A stretch of 49,774 nucleotides of DNA. It comes from CAZRAL01 sp964598005 (GTDB lineage: Bacteria; Pseudomonadota; Gammaproteobacteria; Burkholderiales; Usitatibacteraceae). A program made the position numbers and the translations under genes. Below are positions 8,721-15,325 of the stretch, piece after piece; position 1 is the stretch's first letter, and each line of letters starts with the position of its first letter. The notes beneath the pieces are model-generated. The model had not been told where the DNA came from and searched no databases. It worked only from the letters and a program-made list of their open reading frames with translations. The stretch lies in assembly GCA_964598005.1 (NCBI GenBank), contig CAZRAL010000013.1, positions 1 through 49,774 on the forward strand. Direction: 5' to 3'.

Positions 8721-9800
8721 ATGAAAATAGCATTAATCGGTGCCGGAAAAATCGGCGAAGCCATTATCAATCTGCTCGGCCATACGGGTGATTACGACAT
8801 GGTCGTCGTCGACAAGCAGCTCGACCGGCTGAACGAACGCCTGAAAGGCGCTTCGCCAAGTGGGGTAACTTTGAAGGAGGCCGATGTTTCCAACGAAGCC
8901 GCTCTCAAGGCAGCCATCGGCAAAGCTGATGTCATTTTATCGGCCAGTCCCTTTTACCTCACGCCTGTGTTGGCCAAAGCAGCACACGATATTGGTGCAC
9001 ATTACTTCGACCTCACCGAGGACGTGGAAAGCACCAAGGCGGTCAAACGTATTGCTCAGGGCGCCAAGACGGTTTTCATTCCCCAGTGCGGCCTCGCGCC
9101 CGGGTTCATTTCCATTGCGGCGCACGAAGTCGCCAAACAATTCGAACAGGTACGCGACATGATCATGCGTGTCGGCGCCCTGCCCATCTACCCGACCAAT
9201 GCGCTGAAATACAATTTGACCTGGAGCACCGACGGGCTCATTAACGAGTATCTGAATCCTTGCGACGCCTTGATCAATGGTGCGTTGCAGCAAACTCCGC
9301 CTATGGAAGATCTGGAGCATTTTTCCCTGGACGGGCTGGAATATGAAGCATTCAACACCTCGGGCGGGTTGGGTACGTTGTGCGAAACCATGCTGGGTAA
9401 AGTGCAGAATCTGAATTACAAAACCGTTCGTTATCCTGGTCATTGCGGCATCATGAAAATTCTCTTGCAGGATTTACGGCTTTCCGAGCGTCGCGAGCTG
9501 TTGAAAGATGTGCTCGAAACAGCGATTCCCATTACCTATCAGGATGTGGTGCTGGTCTTCGTTTCGGTCAGCGGCTGGCGGGATGGCTCTTTGGCGCAAC
9601 AAAGTTACGCGAAAAAGATTTATGCCAAAGAAGTGAATGGCAAGCTGCTATCCGCCATACAATTAACCACTGCTGCCGGGATTTGCACCATGATCGACTT
9701 GCTGCGTGAAGGCAAACTGAAAGGAGCGGGCTTTCTGAAGCAAGAGTCGGTATCGTTGCCGGATTTCCTCGCCAATCGTTTTGGAAAATTCTATGCATAA
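8721..9800 (+). CDS. Saccharopine dehydrogenase-family protein, probable L-lysine 6-dehydrogenase
   Basis: A 359-residue NAD(P)-dependent oxidoreductase. The Rossmann motif is at the very N terminus (MKIALIGAGKIGEAIINLL, VVVDKQLDRL), followed by the family signature AHYFDLTEDVESTKAV and FIPQCGLAPGFISIAAH. The length and single-domain layout fit bacterial lysine 6-dehydrogenases and saccharopine reductase-like enzymes. In front of an ALDH7 enzyme and a DUF1338 protein, the most economical role is oxidation of lysine (or saccharopine) to aminoadipate 6-semialdehyde. No lysine-ketoglutarate reductase domain is in the window, which favours direct deamination by a lysine 6-dehydrogenase. It is first in the operon and overlaps the next gene by eight bases. 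The 5' leader holds the candidate operator. Confidence 0.82.
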   Translation: MKIALIGAGKIGEAIINLLGHTGDYDMVVVDKQLDRLNERLKGASPSGVTLKEADVSNEAALKAAIGKADVILSASPFYLTPVLAKAAHDIGAHYFDLTEDVESTKAVKRIAQGAKTVFIPQCGLAPGFISIAAHEVAKQFEQVRDMIMRVGALPIYPTNALKYNLTWSTDGLINEYLNPCDALINGALQQTPPMEDLEHFSLDGLEYEAFNTSGGLGTLCETMLGKVQNLNYKTVRYPGHCGIMKILLQDLRLSERRELLKDVLETAIPITYQDVVLVFVSVSGWRDGSLAQQSYAKKIYAKEVNGKLLSAIQLTTAAGICTMIDLLREGKLKGAGFLKQESVSLPDFLANRFGKFYA

Positions 9801-11313
9801 CCTCGCCCTCGCACAATCCGCTGAAAAACACGGCCAGTTGCTCGGCCTGAACCTTGCCCGGCATGCTGGACAAGGCGTGCTGTCGCGCTCGCCTATCGAT
9901 GGCTCCCCATTAGCCACACTTGCTGCTACCCCTACAGAGAAAGTGGGGGAAATACTGGCGCACAGTCAGGCTGCTTTTCATGCCTGGCGCACGATACCGG
10001 CGCCACATCGCGGTGAACTCATCCGGCTTTTCGCCGAAGAATTGCGTTTGCACAAAAACGAATTAGCCCATCTGGTCACCCTGGAAGCCGGGAAAATCAC
10101 TCAGGAAGCACTGGGTGAAGTTCAGGAAATGATCGATATCTGCGACTTCGCGGTCGGCCTGTCGCGGCAGCTGTATGGGCTATGTATCAGTAGCGAGCGG
10201 CCCGCGCATCGCCTGCAGGAAACCTGGCATCCGTTGGGCCCGATTGTGATCATTACTGCATTCAACTTTCCTGTCGCCGTATGGGCATGGAATGCCGCGC
10301 TGGCGCTGGTATGCGGCAATAGCGTGATCTGGAAGCCATCGGAAAAAACGCCTCTGACAGCCTTGGCGACAGCAGCCATTTTTGAGAAAGCGCAAAAACG
10401 TTTTGGCAATGCGCCTGCCCATTTGTCTCAGGTCGTAATGGGTACGCATGAAGTGGGACGTTTCCTGGTTGCCGATCCGCGCGCAAGTCTGGTTTCGGCA
10501 ACGGGCAGCACCCGCATGGGCCGTGAAGTAGGCGCCGAAGTCGCCAAACGATTCGGCAAGGTCCTGCTGGAGCTGGGAGGAAACAACGCTGCTATCGTTT
10601 GCCCCAGCGCCGACCATGAACTGGCGGTGCGCAGCATTGTGTTTTCTGCAGTGGGTACAGCCGGGCAACGTTGCACCTCACTGCGCCGCCTGATCGTACA
10701 CGAGTCACGCTATGATGAAATGCTGAAGCGCATTCAGGCCGCCTATGCCAGAGTACCGATTGGCGATCCATTGGCGGCAGGCACGCTGGTTGGGCCTTTG
10801 ATCGATGAAAATGCTTTTCAGAACATGCAAGCCGCGCTTGACGAAGCGCGCGCGCAAGGCGGAAAAATTACCGGTGGTGAACGTGTCATGGTGCCCGGAT
10901 ACGAAAAGGGTTACTACGTCCGCCCTGCCCTGGTCGAAATGCCCACGCAAACCCCCGTGGTGTTACGGGAAACCTTTGCGCCTATCCTCTACCTCCTGCG
11001 CTATACGCAGCTGGATGAAGCCATCGCTTTGAACAATGCGGCGTCGCATGGATTATCTTCTTCCATTTTCACCAATGATCTGCGCGAAGCTGAGCGGTTT
11101 TTATCGGCAACGGGCAGCGACTGCGGTATCGCCAATGTCAACATCGGTACGAGCGGGGCGGAAATCGGCGGGGCATTTGGTGGTGAAAAGGAAACCGGCG
11201 GCGGCCGCGAATCGGGAACGGATAGCTGGCGTGCCTATATGCGCCGGGCCACCAATACCATCAACTTTTCCAGCGAATTGCCCTTGGCGCAAGGCATTCG
11301 TTTTGATATTTAG
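9793..11313 (+). CDS. amaB: ALDH7-type aldehyde dehydrogenase, probable 2-aminoadipate 6-semialdehyde dehydrogenase
   Basis: A 506-residue NAD-dependent aldehyde dehydrogenase of the antiquitin (ALDH7) type. It has the cofactor-pocket motif AFNFPVAVWAWNAALAL, VIWKPSEKTPL, the catalytic base Glu260 in LELGGNNAA and the nucleophile Cys294 in GQRCTSLRR. Family members oxidise aminoadipate semialdehyde (in equilibrium with piperideine-6-carboxylate) to 2-aminoadipate. The ATG at 9793 with GGAAAA upstream is preferred to a TTG at 9781; it overlaps the end of the preceding gene. Between a lysine/saccharopine dehydrogenase and a 2-oxoadipate-degrading enzyme, the substrate assignment is well supported by context but not proven. 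Confidence 0.9.
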   Translation: MHNLALAQSAEKHGQLLGLNLARHAGQGVLSRSPIDGSPLATLAATPTEKVGEILAHSQAAFHAWRTIPAPHRGELIRLFAEELRLHKNELAHLVTLEAGKITQEALGEVQEMIDICDFAVGLSRQLYGLCISSERPAHRLQETWHPLGPIVIITAFNFPVAVWAWNAALALVCGNSVIWKPSEKTPLTALATAAIFEKAQKRFGNAPAHLSQVVMGTHEVGRFLVADPRASLVSATGSTRMGREVGAEVAKRFGKVLLELGGNNAAIVCPSADHELAVRSIVFSAVGTAGQRCTSLRRLIVHESRYDEMLKRIQAAYARVPIGDPLAAGTLVGPLIDENAFQNMQAALDEARAQGGKITGGERVMVPGYEKGYYVRPALVEMPTQTPVVLRETFAPILYLLRYTQLDEAIALNNAASHGLSSSIFTNDLREAERFLSATGSDCGIANVNIGTSGAEIGGAFGGEKETGGGRESGTDSWRAYMRRATNTINFSSELPLAQGIRFDI

Positions 11314-11324
11314 CTCTACACAAA

Positions 11325-12335
11325 ATGATGCAATTAACTGACTGGTTAGCCAATCTGGCTGGCGCAACGGTGGCCAATCGATTGGCCACATTATTGGATG
11401 TTCCATCCGATCTGCAAACTTTCCCAGCTGAACGCGTGCCCCGTGCCGTGCTGGCGCAAGCCCTCAACATGCTGCTTTTCGACGACCTGGTCCGCCGTGT
11501 TCCAGAAGGTGCGGCCTATGTGCAGGATCGCCTCGATGCAGGTGAAAAAATATGTTTCGATCATGGCGCCCTGCGTACGGTACTCGCCCCTTGCGGGGCG
11601 CTGCCTGTAGGACAAACGGCCATCACCCGCATCCTGAAACCCCTCGGCTACCAGGAAGCAGGAACGTACCCCCTGCCGCATTTGCGTATGACGGGGCGGG
11701 CTTATTGTCATATCGACTACCCCGAGCAGATTGCACAATTTTTTGTCAGCGAATTGCATCCCGAGCAATTTTCGGAAAGTTTCCAGAAAACCGTGCAGCG
11801 GGTCATTGGACATTCAACCGATCCGTTAACCTCCGACCACCAACAGTTGCTGGGCCGCTTGCAGCAGGAGAAGGCGCTGCCCATAGCCGAAGCCAGCTAC
11901 TTGATGGGCGGTTTGTTGGCCTGTTTCGACCGCCAGCATGCCTTACCCACCAGTGAAGACTACGACGCACTGTTGCGCGAATCGGCCGAAATGGCCTGGA
12001 TTTCCACGGAAGGAAATATGCTGAACCATGTAACTGACCGCGTCGTCGATGTATTTTCACTGACCGAAAAACAGCGCGCGCTGGGCCGTTCCATCAAACC
12101 GCAAGTTGAAGTTTCAAAAAATGGCCGCGTCAGGCAAACCGCATTACGCGCGGCTCAGGTTGAGCGTGTATTTCGTACTGGTCAGGGGAGCGCACTGCGC
12201 AAAGTGCCCGGCTCTTTTTATGAATTCATTACCCGTGACTTTTATACCGATGAGAAGGGCCAACGCCACCTCGATCTGACTTTTGATAGCGCCAATGCAA
12301 CCGGCATTTTTAAAATGACTGATGCAAATATGTAG
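11325..12335 (+). CDS. hglS: DUF1338/HglS-family 2-oxoadipate dioxygenase/decarboxylase
   Basis: A 336-residue protein of the YdcJ/HglS (DUF1338) family, whose studied Pseudomonas member turns 2-oxoadipate into D-2-hydroxyglutarate in lysine catabolism with a bound metal. The likely metal ligands are in family order: His80 in CFDHGALRTV, His235 in GNMLNHVTDRV and Glu300 in GSFYEFITRDF. It is shorter than the roughly 460-residue Pseudomonas enzyme, so it may be a compact subgroup. It starts 11 bases after the aldehyde dehydrogenase stop, with two ATGs in tandem (11325, 11328). An aminotransferase for aminoadipate to oxoadipate is not in the window and would have to come from elsewhere. Confidence 0.88.
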   Translation: MMQLTDWLANLAGATVANRLATLLDVPSDLQTFPAERVPRAVLAQALNMLLFDDLVRRVPEGAAYVQDRLDAGEKICFDHGALRTVLAPCGALPVGQTAITRILKPLGYQEAGTYPLPHLRMTGRAYCHIDYPEQIAQFFVSELHPEQFSESFQKTVQRVIGHSTDPLTSDHQQLLGRLQQEKALPIAEASYLMGGLLACFDRQHALPTSEDYDALLRESAEMAWISTEGNMLNHVTDRVVDVFSLTEKQRALGRSIKPQVEVSKNGRVRQTALRAAQVERVFRTGQGSALRKVPGSFYEFITRDFYTDEKGQRHLDLTFDSANATGIFKMTDANM

Positions 12336-12410
12336 ATATATGGCAGCAGCCCTTTTAAAAAATTAGTTTTTGGCCTTGCTTGAAATACCGACTGAGTAAG
12401 AGTACGCTTA

Positions 12411-12450
12411 AATTGGCGCTACTTGGCGCTACTTGGCGCTATTTGGCGCA
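12411..12450. repeat. Four 10-bp direct repeats
   Basis: The decamer AYTTGGCGCT (with small changes: AATTGGCGCT, ACTTGGCGCT twice, ATTTGGCGCA) is repeated four times without spacers, ending 21 bases before the lipoprotein ATG at 12472. The period of about one helical turn places each GGCGC on the same DNA face, which suits cooperative protein binding, but slippage is an equally simple origin. Units are too short and have no spacers for CRISPR. Confidence 0.85.
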
Positions 12451-12471
12451 ATAACTTTACTGGAGGTCGTC

Positions 12472-12666
12472 ATGAAAAAGTTGACTCTTATTGCTGCAAC
12501 CTTGGCTCTTGCTGGATGTTCATCCATGTCCACTGTTTCCACCAATTCCGATCAGATCGATTGGCAAAAAGTGCAGGCTGTCGATAATTGGGCCCGTACT
12601 ACCGGGGCGACAGTCGTTTGGCTGAATTATCCGCAGTTGAAATCAGAAGTTACCAAACAGCAGTAA
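12472..12666 (+). CDS. Small lipoprotein of unknown function
   Basis: A 64-residue protein with a classic lipoprotein signal (MKKLTLIAATLALAGCSSM; lipobox LAGC), predicted to be lipidated after export. The mature part, about 49 residues (IDWQKVQAVDNWARTTGATVVWLNYPQ), is not assigned to a functional family. The ATG at 12472 is chosen because TGGAGG lies about six bases upstream and the signal peptide starts there; an in-frame upstream start would add 13 unneeded residues. It is monocistronic, directly downstream of four 10-bp repeats. Confidence 0.8.
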   Translation: MKKLTLIAATLALAGCSSMSTVSTNSDQIDWQKVQAVDNWARTTGATVVWLNYPQLKSEVTKQQ

Positions 12667-12699
12667 AACAGTACTGATCTTCCGCCAGTCCGCTCCTCA

Positions 12700-12810
12700 A
12701 CTTGAACCTTGCGGGTTGGAAACAGCGCAAGGATATTGCTGCTGAGCTACGGACTATTTATACCTCGACCACAGGTGACGAGGTGACTATTGTATTGGAT
12801 CAATTTGCGC
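12700..12810 (+). pseudogene. Remnant of an IS256-like (mutator-type) transposase
   Basis: An in-frame stretch encodes LNLAGWKQRKDIAAELRTIY then TSTTGDEVTIVLDQF. This resembles the part of IS256-family transposases that reads roughly (N)W(K)xRKxxAxDLKxIYxAxTxxxAxxxLxxF. Only about 35 residues are recognisable; after LDQF the frame departs from the family and there is no DDE domain, N terminus or inverted repeat. It is a fossil next to the integron cassette, which marks this site as a landing zone for mobile DNA. The identification is by eye over a short match. Confidence 0.5.
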
Positions 12811-12881
12811 TGAAGAAGCGGCTGATCGCGCCTGGCTCGATACCCATCTGCTGCTTGAAAGAGCGATCCTTACCGAACTGG

Positions 12882-13217
12882 TTAGGCGTAAAAATCCAAT
12901 GAGTGAAAAAGAACAAGATTTGCGGCTTCAGGGGCAAGAAAAGTACTTGTTGGGGGTTTCGTTAAAGTTTGGCATTTGGTCATCAAATAACCCAGAAAAT
13001 GACCATGACCATTGGGAGTTTTGTTGGGCTAAATTTACATCATCAATCCCAGAAACACTCCATGAAGGTTACTCCACCAGTGACCATTACCATTGGGTTT
13101 GTGTAGAGTGTTTCAATGACTTTTCGAAACAATTTAAATGGGGGGTTATCAAGTAATGTTTAAGCCTAACCCATCATTCAAGCGGGACTGGCTAAAGCCA
13201 GCCCCTTAACTCAATTC
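12882..13217 (+). mobile_element. Solitary integron gene cassette (336 bp, one ORF plus attC)
   Basis: The left boundary is a canonical core site GTTAGGC (12881-12887; consensus GTTRRRY, crossover after the G). The right boundary is the attC simple site GTTAGGG (13217-13223). The R'' box of the attC is GCCTAAC (13163-13169), an exact reverse complement of the left-hand GTTAGGC. That is what is expected if the TTAGGC at the left edge and the attC once formed one circular cassette. The single ORF starts 17 bases inside the left edge and ends just before the attC, in cassette orientation. No integron integrase or attI is visible in the window. Confidence 0.8.
12899..13156 (+). CDS. Cassette-borne small conserved hypothetical protein
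   Basis: An 85-residue protein inside the gene cassette. The sequence is full of aromatic, acidic and Cys/His residues: NDHDHWEFCWAKF at about 41-53, then SDHYHWVCVECFNDF near the end, giving a possible CxxC-type metal site together with a His-rich DHDH. It resembles a family of small hypothetical proteins with the pattern DHDHxEFCWAKF...WxCxxCFNDF; no function is known to me. The reading frame stays open upstream of the ATG (through DTHLLLERAILTELV), but that part lies across the cassette boundary and is unlikely to be native. The ATG has no strong ribosome-binding site, which is common in cassettes. Confidence 0.75.
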   Translation: MSEKEQDLRLQGQEKYLLGVSLKFGIWSSNNPENDHDHWEFCWAKFTSSIPETLHEGYSTSDHYHWVCVECFNDFSKQFKWGVIK

Positions 13218-13223
13218 GTTAGG
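13163..13223 (+). other. attC recombination site (59-base element)
   Basis: A 61-bp imperfect palindrome with attC architecture: R'' GCCTAAC (13163-13169), an inner stem of GGGACTGGC against GCCAGCCCC around a TAAA loop, and R' GTTAGGG (13217-13223). The outer arms CCTAAC and GTTAGG are exact complements. It follows the cassette ORF stop by seven bases. The last base of R' is G rather than the consensus pyrimidine; this base belongs to the neighbour on the right, not to this cassette. Folded bottom-strand attC is the substrate of integron integrases. Confidence 0.85.
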
Positions 13224-13234
13224 GAGTCGTAGTC

Positions 13235-13871
13235 TTGCTCTTACGAACGATTGTTTCCGACCAAATCCGGCTGCTCACGTTTCGTCAGATCAAGCCGGAT
13301 CTTGACCGGAACTGGGTGGGCTATTTGGCATATGGATTGATAGTTACATGGCTAACTGGTGTCGGCCGCTACTGGGACAATCCGAGAGCTGAACTGTGGC
13401 AGTACTTCGGTGGTGGTTCTGTTGCTTACGTCTTCTCGCTTGCGGCGGTTCTTTGGTTGCTGATCGCTCCGCTTAAGCCGCGCAACTGGTCCTACCGCAA
13501 CGTTCTCATTTTCGTCATGTTTACTTCACTCCCCGCGCTTTTGTACGCTATCCCTGTCGAAAAGCACTTTCCACTGAGAACTGCGGCCAGCATTAACGTT
13601 TGGTTTCTTGCCATCGTTGCAACATGGCGCGTTGCACTGCTGGTTCAGTTTTTGCGAAAAGCTGCCGGACTTTCTGGTGGTACGGTCGTAATCGCAACGC
13701 TTCTCCCATTGGCCCTTATCGTATGCACCTTGGCCGTGCTAAATCTTGAGCACGTCGTTTTCAGAATCATGGCGGGGGTTAGTCCAGAGGAGCGATCGGC
13801 GAACGACGGCGCGTATTTCATCCTCATCCTGATAACATGGTTTTCCTTCCTAGTGGAGAGGTTCAAAAATC
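13235..13871 (+). pseudogene. Membrane protein gene right after attC, 3' end removed by an IS3-family insertion
   Basis: A TTG-started frame with GGGAG nine bases upstream begins 12 bases after the attC, as in a following cassette. The native part, about 212 residues, has at least five hydrophobic segments (GYLAYGLIVTWLTGVG, YVFSLAAVLWLLIAPL, LIFVMFTSLPALLYAIPV, VWFLAIVATWRVALLVQFL, VVIATLLPLALIVCTLAVL). At 13872 the frame enters the inverted repeat of the insertion sequence and runs on to a stop at 14002, adding about 43 foreign residues (NQFFAFFDCAI...). No family was recognised. Its own attC, if it was a cassette, is not found on the far side of the IS. A short protein could still be made, but loss of function is likely. 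Confidence 0.65.
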
Positions 13872-13905
13872 CGGACGCCATGGATTGGCATGGTGGGGAA
13901 GCAAA

Positions 13906-14793
13906 TCAGTTTTTTGCCTTTTTTGATTGCGCCATAAAGGCTGTGTGGAAATCCATCGGCGATTGGTTTGTCAACGCGCTGTGTCGGCGGATGGTATTGT
14001 AAAACGATTCAATATAATCAAAGATATCGGCGCGTGCCTCATCGCGGGTTCGATAGTGTTGGTGATGCACCTGCTCTTTCTTCAGGCTTGCCCAGAAACT
14101 CTCCATTGGTGCATTGTCATAACAATTGCCACGCCGACTCATCGATGCCACCATGCCAAATTGTGTCAATTGCTGTTGGTAATCGTGGCTGGCATATTGA
14201 CTGCCACGATCGCTATGATGAATCAGGCCGTGTTTTGGCCGTTCTTGTTTGACCGCCATCCACAGGGCTTGTGAAACCAACTCGGTGCGCATGTGATCCT
14301 CCATTGCCCAGCCGACAATTTTTTTGTTGAACAGGTCTTTAATGGCGGCCACATACAACCAGCCCTCATCAGTAGCGACGTAGGTGATGTCGGTGCCCCA
14401 CACCTGATGTGGTGCTGTAGTGTCATCAAAACGCTGTTCCAGCAAGTTTGGTGCAATTGGCAAGGTGTGGTTGCTATCCGTGGTGCGCACACGACGGTGT
14501 CGGCAGCGCAGCCCCAGGCGTGCACGCAGCCGCTTAATGGCGGATAACGACATCGGATAGCCCATTTCTGCCAATTCGGTTTGCAATCGTTTGGGGCCGT
14601 AACTCTCACGCCCCCGGGCGTGGGCGGCACGAGTTGCCGTTTCAAGCGCGACCGTATCCTGGTCCGGTTGCTGGCTCCGCGCCTGCCATTCGTAGTAGCC
14701 TGAGCGCGATATATCGAGCACCCGGCACAACACACCGAGCCGGTGGGTGTTGTCTGCCCTGACGAGCTTGTCTTGAATAAACGCGTACTTCAC
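13906..14793 (-). CDS. IS3-family transposase OrfB (DDE catalytic subunit)
   Basis: A 295-residue integrase-core protein. The DDE triad sits in GTDITYVATDEGWLYVA (first Asp), HHSDRGSQYAS (second Asp) and GNCYDNAPMESFWASLKKE (Glu). An upstream HTH-like region has CRVLDISRSGYYEW. It starts with a GTG that overlaps the orfA stop as GTGA. The minus-one frame relative to orfA stays open back to a run of seven A residues in orfA (14823-14829), so the OrfAB transposase fusion is probably made by -1 ribosomal frameshifting there, the usual IS3 strategy. Confidence 0.93.
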   Translation of the reverse strand: MKYAFIQDKLVRADNTHRLGVLCRVLDISRSGYYEWQARSQQPDQDTVALETATRAAHARGRESYGPKRLQTELAEMGYPMSLSAIKRLRARLGLRCRHRRVRTTDSNHTLPIAPNLLEQRFDDTTAPHQVWGTDITYVATDEGWLYVAAIKDLFNKKIVGWAMEDHMRTELVSQALWMAVKQERPKHGLIHHSDRGSQYASHDYQQQLTQFGMVASMSRRGNCYDNAPMESFWASLKKEQVHHQHYRTRDEARADIFDYIESFYNTIRRHSALTNQSPMDFHTAFMAQSKKAKN

Positions 14794-15095
14794 TTGGACA
14801 GTTTCGCAAAGTACGCGGTGGCTTTTTTTAGGATGTCACGCTCCTCACAGGCGGTGGCCAGTTCACGTTTGAGGCGGCTGATTTCGGCTTGCAGGTCGCT
14901 GACAGGCTGCAAGCGATGGGCGTCGATGGTGGCCAGCTTGCCCGCTTTCGTTTGTCTGACCCAATTGGAATAGGTCTTGACGGACACCCCCAGCTTCTCG
15001 GCGGCAGCAGTAACGCCCAGATTGCCTTCGGTGACAAGTTTTACGGCTTCAGCGCGATACTCACTGGTAAATACACGTTTTGGTATTGATGACAT
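14790..15095 (-). CDS. IS3-family OrfA (HTH DNA-binding protein)
   Basis: A 101-residue protein with an N-terminal helix-turn-helix (MSSIPKRVFTSEYRAEAVKL, then GVTAAAEKLGVSVKTYSNWVRQ) and a C-terminal leucine-zipper-like helix (QAEISRLKRELATACEERDI). OrfA alone tends to act as a regulator of transposition and, fused with OrfB, supplies end recognition. The codons for DILKKATAY contain an A7 tract at 14823-14829, a plausible -1 frameshift site leading into orfB. It overlaps orfB by four bases. Confidence 0.93.
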   Translation of the reverse strand: MSSIPKRVFTSEYRAEAVKLVTEGNLGVTAAAEKLGVSVKTYSNWVRQTKAGKLATIDAHRLQPVSDLQAEISRLKRELATACEERDILKKATAYFAKLSK

Positions 15096-15141
15096 TCAGA
15101 ACTCCTTGGTTTGGTAGAATTTACCAAATCCATGGCGTCCG

Positions 15142-15325
15142 TTTTAGCGAGCCCCTTCCACTACACACTTCGTGCGCGCAAGCAATCCCATCGCGGAAAG
15201 AACGGATTGCAAAGTCGTTTATCAGCAACTCTTTGCTCATGAAAATTCCAAGAGGAGTTACAAGCTGCTGGTAAAGCTGGGATGCAATATGTGCTCCTCC
15301 AGCGCCTTTCCATCGCAATGTTTCG
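15142..15325. other. Unassigned 184-bp stretch between the IS and lptF
   Basis: No gene could be supported here. The minus strand holds an open stretch reading KGAGGAHIASQLYQQLVTPL and onward, overlapping the end of lptF in another frame; it could be a decayed coding fragment but matches no family I recognise. No second attC, no lptG start and no hairpin terminator were seen. The sequence lies where lptG would normally follow lptF. Confidence 0.5.

Larger units (their letters stand above)
13872..15141 (-). mobile_element. IS3-family insertion sequence, about 1270 bp
   Basis: Inverted terminal repeats CGGACGCCATGGATT match exactly at 13872-13886 and, as reverse complement, at 15127-15141. Between them are orfA and orfB in the usual minus-strand order, with 46 bases from the right end to orfA and 34 bases from orfB to the left end. 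The total size suits IS3-family elements. Both ORFs are intact, so the element may be active. No 3-4 bp target duplication is visible (left flank AATC, right flank TTTT), which suggests later rearrangement or that the true tips differ by a few bases. It splits the gene at 13235. Confidence 0.85.

Noticed and set aside
12411..12450. Possible CRISPR or iteron array
   Set aside because: Units are only 10 bp with no spacers and no cas genes or replication initiator nearby; kept only as direct repeats.
13866..15146. Target-site duplication for the IS3-family element
   Set aside because: Left flank AATC and right flank TTTT do not match for 3-4 bases whichever tip is chosen, so no duplication is claimed.
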